Assembly (NCBI GenBank): GCA_025350285.1
Contig: JANXYE010000272.1
Location: 1-7,163 of the forward strand
DNA: 7,163 bases
Source: Chloroflexota bacterium
GTDB lineage: Bacteria; Chloroflexota; Dehalococcoidia; Tepidiformales; Tepidiformaceae
Direction of reading: 5' to 3'
The notes under the pieces: model-generated
What the model was told of the DNA's origin: nothing
The model's input: only the letters and a program-made list of their open reading frames with translations
Database searches by the model: none
Program-made: the position numbers and the translations under genes
In this document: positions 5,196-7,163 of the stretch, in pieces
How the letters are laid out: every line of letters begins with the position of its first letter
How positions within the stretch are numbered: position 1 is the first letter of the stretch

Positions 5196-6610
5196 CTGAA
5201 AACCCCGTCCATTTCGGCACCGATGGCTGGCGCGCAATCATCGCCGAAGAGTTCACGTTCGCAAACGTCCGCGCCTGCGCCCAGGCTTCGGCGGACCACT
5301 TCGCCGCGACCTATGGTAAGGACCGCCACATGGTGGTCGGTTACGACACGCGCTTTCTTTCGGACGAATTCGCCCTCGAAGTGGCCCGCGTACTGGCCGG
5401 CAACGGGTTTAAGGTCCAGCTCGCCGACCGCCCCGTCCCCACGCCGTCGCTGAGCTGGCGGATTATCGAATCGAACGCCTGCGGGGGCGTGATCGTCACC
5501 AGTTCCCACAACCCGCCGAGCTGGAATGGGATAAAAGTCAAGCCACACTACGGCGGCAGCGCCACTCCCGAATTCGTCGCCGCGATCGAAGAGCGAGTGC
5601 CGGCCATCCTGGCCACGCCCGGCGCGGTCAAATCCGCCCCCGCTGGCAGCGATGCCATCACGCGCTTCAACCCCGTGCCCGGCTACCTCGCGGCCATGGC
5701 CCGGCAGGTGGACATCCCACGGATCAAGGCCGCTGGCCTGAAGGTCGCCATCGACCCGATGTACGGGGCCGGGATGGGTCTCTTCTCCGAACTCCTCGCG
5801 GGCGGGACCACCACGGTCACCGAGATCCACAACGTCCGGAACCCGGCCTTCCCCGGCCTTCGCGCGCCGGAGCCGATTGAATCGAACCTCGGCGAGTTCA
5901 TGGCGCTCCTCGCGAACGGCGGCTTCGCCGCCGGCATCGCCAATGACGGCGATGCCGACCGCGTCGGTTTTGTCGATGAGCGCGGCGTCTACATCGACCA
6001 GCTCCGCACCTTCGCCCTGCTCGTGAATTACATGCTCGGGCTGCGCGGCCTGCGTGGCCCCGTCGTAAAATCGGTGACCACCAGCAACATGGCGGCCATT
6101 CTCGCGAAGCACTACGGCGTCGAGCTGTACGAAACGCCCGTGGGGTTCAAGTACATCGGCCCCTTGATGATGGAGAAGGACGCGCTCATTGGCGGCGAAG
6201 AGAGCGGCGGCTACGGGTTCCGCGGCCATCTTCCGGAGCGAGATGGCATCCTCGCCGGCCTCTTCCTCCTCGACTATGTCGCGGCCACCGGCAAACCACC
6301 GTCCCAACTTCTCGCCGAAGTGTTCGCAATTACGGGGGCGCACTTCTACCAGCGCCTCGATTTCGCACTCGAACCCGGCTCGAACACGGGCGTCAAAGCG
6401 ACCCTCGACGCGGCGGCGCCGAAAGAGATCGCGGGCCGCCCCGTCATCTCCAGTGATCGGACGGACGGATGGCGCTTCTTCACGCCCGAAGGCTGGCTCC
6501 TCTTCCGCCTCTCTGGCACTGAACCGCTCCTCCGCATCTATACCGAACTCACGGACGAATCACTCGTCGCCCCCGTCCTCGATGCAGGGAAGAAGATCGC
6601 CGGCGTCTAA
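5192..6610 (+). CDS. Phosphomannomutase/phosphoglucomutase family enzyme (alpha-D-phosphohexomutase), 472 aa
   Basis: It interconverts hexose 6-phosphate and hexose 1-phosphate through a phosphoserine intermediate. All four landmark sites are intact: FGTDGWR at the N-terminus (8-14), the catalytic loop TSSHNPP (103-109) with Ser105 as the phosphoserine, the Mg loop DGDADR (252-257), the sugar-binding loop GEESGG (335-340) and the phosphate-binding RLSGTEP (439-445). The length is normal for the family. The start overlaps the upstream stop as ATGA, with GAGG at 5181-5184 seven bases before it. It most likely supplies mannose 1-phosphate or glucose 1-phosphate to the nucleotidyltransferase encoded just before it. 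Which sugar it prefers cannot be read from the motifs; FGTDGWR proteins of this type are often annotated simply as phosphoglucomutase/phosphomannomutase. Confidence 0.93.
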   Translation: MTENPVHFGTDGWRAIIAEEFTFANVRACAQASADHFAATYGKDRHMVVGYDTRFLSDEFALEVARVLAGNGFKVQLADRPVPTPSLSWRIIESNACGGVIVTSSHNPPSWNGIKVKPHYGGSATPEFVAAIEERVPAILATPGAVKSAPAGSDAITRFNPVPGYLAAMARQVDIPRIKAAGLKVAIDPMYGAGMGLFSELLAGGTTTVTEIHNVRNPAFPGLRAPEPIESNLGEFMALLANGGFAAGIANDGDADRVGFVDERGVYIDQLRTFALLVNYMLGLRGLRGPVVKSVTTSNMAAILAKHYGVELYETPVGFKYIGPLMMEKDALIGGEESGGYGFRGHLPERDGILAGLFLLDYVAATGKPPSQLLAEVFAITGAHFYQRLDFALEPGSNTGVKATLDAAAPKEIAGRPVISSDRTDGWRFFTPEGWLLFRLSGTEPLLRIYTELTDESLVAPVLDAGKKIAGV

Positions 6611-6637
6611 GGCGCCAGGGCCTGGAGGGGCAGTCCC

Positions 6638-6820
6638 ATGGCAAGCGCAGCTACGAAGGAAGTTGCCCGCAAGGTCCTCGAAGCCGTGCCCGAGGGCTCA
6701 TCCTGGCGAGACCTGATGAAGGTGATCGAACAGCAGGTGGCCGCGACTCCGGGGGCCTCGACGGTCTCCGTCCACGAAGTCCTCCAGGAACTCGGCCTCA
6801 ACCCGTTCAAGTCGCATTGA
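6638..6820 (+). CDS. Small hypothetical protein, diverged relative of the adjacent antitoxin, 60 aa
   Basis: A GGAGGGG ribosome site (6624-6630) lies 7 nt before the ATG, 27 bp after the mutase gene, so it may be read from the same transcript. I do not recognise a named family. Residues 4-31 align with 3-31 of the next small protein: AAT, a basic patch, an Ala, then VLEAVPEGSSWRDLM against LVEALPDDSDWEELI. Both then predict as helix. The C-terminal part differs: it lacks the ERGxADIxAG segment and ends VSVHEVLQELGLNPFKSH. No toxin gene follows it directly. It is best read as a diverged or orphan antitoxin-like protein, or as a small regulator of unknown role. The gene itself is well supported by its ribosome site. 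Confidence 0.68.
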   Translation: MASAATKEVARKVLEAVPEGSSWRDLMKVIEQQVAATPGASTVSVHEVLQELGLNPFKSH

Positions 6821-6849
6821 AACGACGCAGCCGGCGCCATGCGACGCGG

Positions 6850-6855
6850 TATACT
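6850..6855 (+). promoter_or_regulatory. Possible -10 box (TATACT) of the toxin-antitoxin operon
   Basis: TATACT fits the -10 consensus in five of six positions in otherwise GC-rich sequence, but no -35 hexamer sits at a proper distance (a TTGAAA at 6817 is too far). The direct repeat CGACGC occurs at 6823-6828 and again at 6843-6848, just upstream, where autoregulating antitoxins often bind. Transcription would begin just at the ribosome site, so this is weak. Confidence 0.25.
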
Positions 6856-6860
6856 CGTCG

Positions 6861-6868
6861 AAGGAGGT
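6861..6868 (+). promoter_or_regulatory. AAGGAGGT ribosome binding site of the antitoxin-like gene
   Basis: A full-length Shine-Dalgarno match 8 nt before the ATG at 6877. It decides the start and rules out a longer N-terminal extension made of Arg-rich sequence from 6817. Confidence 0.85.
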
Positions 6869-6876
6869 CACAACCG

Positions 6877-7062
6877 ATGGTCGCTGCGACTCTGAAGAAA
6901 CAGGCTCATGAACTCGTAGAGGCCCTGCCCGACGATTCCGATTGGGAGGAACTCATCGACCGGCTCCAGGTTCGCCTCGCTATCGAGCGCGGTCGTGCCG
7001 ATATTCGCGCCGGGCGCCTTATAGATCAGGACGACCTTGAGCGAGAACTCGAAGAGGAGTGA
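6877..7062 (+). CDS. Probable antitoxin of a RelE/ParE-type toxin-antitoxin pair, 61 aa
   Basis: This is a small acidic protein starting MVAATLKKQAHELVEALPDD, with a conserved-looking SDWEELIDRLQVRLAIERG helix and a C-terminal RADIRAGRLIDQDDLERELEEE. The pattern 'ERG-ADI-AGR-followed by an acidic helix' is common at the end of small antitoxins that pair with ParE/RelE toxins, where the C-terminal part wraps around the toxin. The stop TGA overlaps a GTG start of the next gene (GTGA at 7059-7062), as is typical for antitoxin-toxin operons with the antitoxin first. An N-terminal DNA-binding role is plausible but no fold can be proven by eye. The family call rests on context and the C-terminal pattern. 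Confidence 0.72.
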   Translation: MVAATLKKQAHELVEALPDDSDWEELIDRLQVRLAIERGRADIRAGRLIDQDDLERELEEE

Positions 7063-7163
7063 AGGTCGTGTGGTCGTCCGTGGCACGCGAGAACCTCAAG
7101 ACCGCGGCTGGCAGAGTATCACCCGCGCGCCGGGCGGCCTTTCGGCGGCGCTTCTACCGCGAT
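7059..7163 (+). CDS. N-terminal part of a probable RelE/ParE-family toxin, cut by the window edge
   Basis: The frame stays open to the last base and gives 35 residues: MKVVWSSVARENLKTAAGRV and onward to RRRFYRD. The opening 'KVVWSxxAxxNL' matches the first strand and helix of many RelE/ParE toxins (VxWSPxAxxDL), which cut mRNA on the ribosome (RelE) or inhibit gyrase (ParE). Two in-frame GTG starts are possible: 7059, overlapping the antitoxin stop, or 7068, which has GAGGAG 8 nt upstream but loses three residues of the first strand. The region after residue 20 is unusually Arg/Ala-rich. The catalytic C-terminal half lies outside the window, so neither activity nor subfamily can be judged. 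Confidence 0.6.
   Translation, partial: MKVVWSSVARENLKTAAGRVSPARRAAFRRRFYRD

Noticed and set aside
4236..5237. Minus-strand open frame opposite the nucleotidyltransferase
   Set aside because: A codon-bias shadow of the real gene, with no family motif.
4853..6343. Long open frame on the minus strand (about 496 codons) opposite the hexomutase gene
   Set aside because: It is the mirror of a strongly conserved enzyme gene in GC-rich DNA; its translation shows no domain and low-complexity Asp/Gly/Arg composition.
6817..6876. Arg-rich N-terminal extension of the antitoxin-like protein from a TTG
   Set aside because: AAGGAGGT 8 nt before the ATG at 6877 defines the start, and the extension overlaps the preceding stop codon.
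1..7163. tRNA, rRNA, CRISPR array or complete insertion sequence
   Set aside because: No conserved tRNA/rRNA segments, no regularly spaced repeats, and no transposase gene were seen on either strand.

Overview
This is a GC-rich bacterial window with tightly packed genes, many ATGA or GTGA overlaps and clear Shine-Dalgarno sites. The style suggests a high-GC lineage such as Chloroflexota or Actinomycetota. That is an inference from composition, gene style and a SAM-IV-like riboswitch; no marker gene settles it.

Left edge (1-273). Bases 1-94 are a perfect inverted copy of 381-474, which lies inside the rnfD-like gene. They are followed by an unmatched, partly AT-rich stretch up to about 172. 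A well-formed gene start on the minus strand (GGAGG, 8 nt, ATG at 213) runs into this stretch and stops after 18 codons. The edge is either a real rearrangement, possibly with an insertion-sequence end, or an assembly or amplification chimera.

Minus-strand operon (2593 down to 274). The order of transcription is: membrane-anchored FMN-binding domain protein, ApbE-type FAD:protein FMN transferase, RnfD/NqrB-like membrane protein. Both junctions are ATGA overlaps. This is a flavinylation module: ApbE should attach FMN to Thr148 in the SGST motif of the first protein, and the membrane protein probably passes electrons to or from it. The broken gene at 213 would be the next gene in the same direction.

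Divergent intergenic region (2594-2980). It holds an extended -10 box, a SAM riboswitch with SAM-IV-type architecture (P1, P2, P3, P5 and a pseudoknot between the P3 loop and a downstream strand) and a long structured leader that ends at metK.

Plus-strand operon (2981-6610). metK (S-adenosylmethionine synthetase) is followed by a sugar nucleotidyltransferase with a C-terminal left-handed beta-helix, then a phosphomannomutase/phosphoglucomutase family enzyme. The last two probably make an NDP-sugar such as GDP-mannose from a hexose 6-phosphate. With gaps of 7 bp and -4 bp and no visible terminator, the riboswitch may control all three genes.

Right end (6611-7163). There are two small genes with related N-terminal halves. 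The second overlaps the start of a gene that resembles a RelE/ParE toxin and runs off the window, so it looks like a toxin-antitoxin pair. The first looks like a diverged, toxinless relative of the antitoxin.
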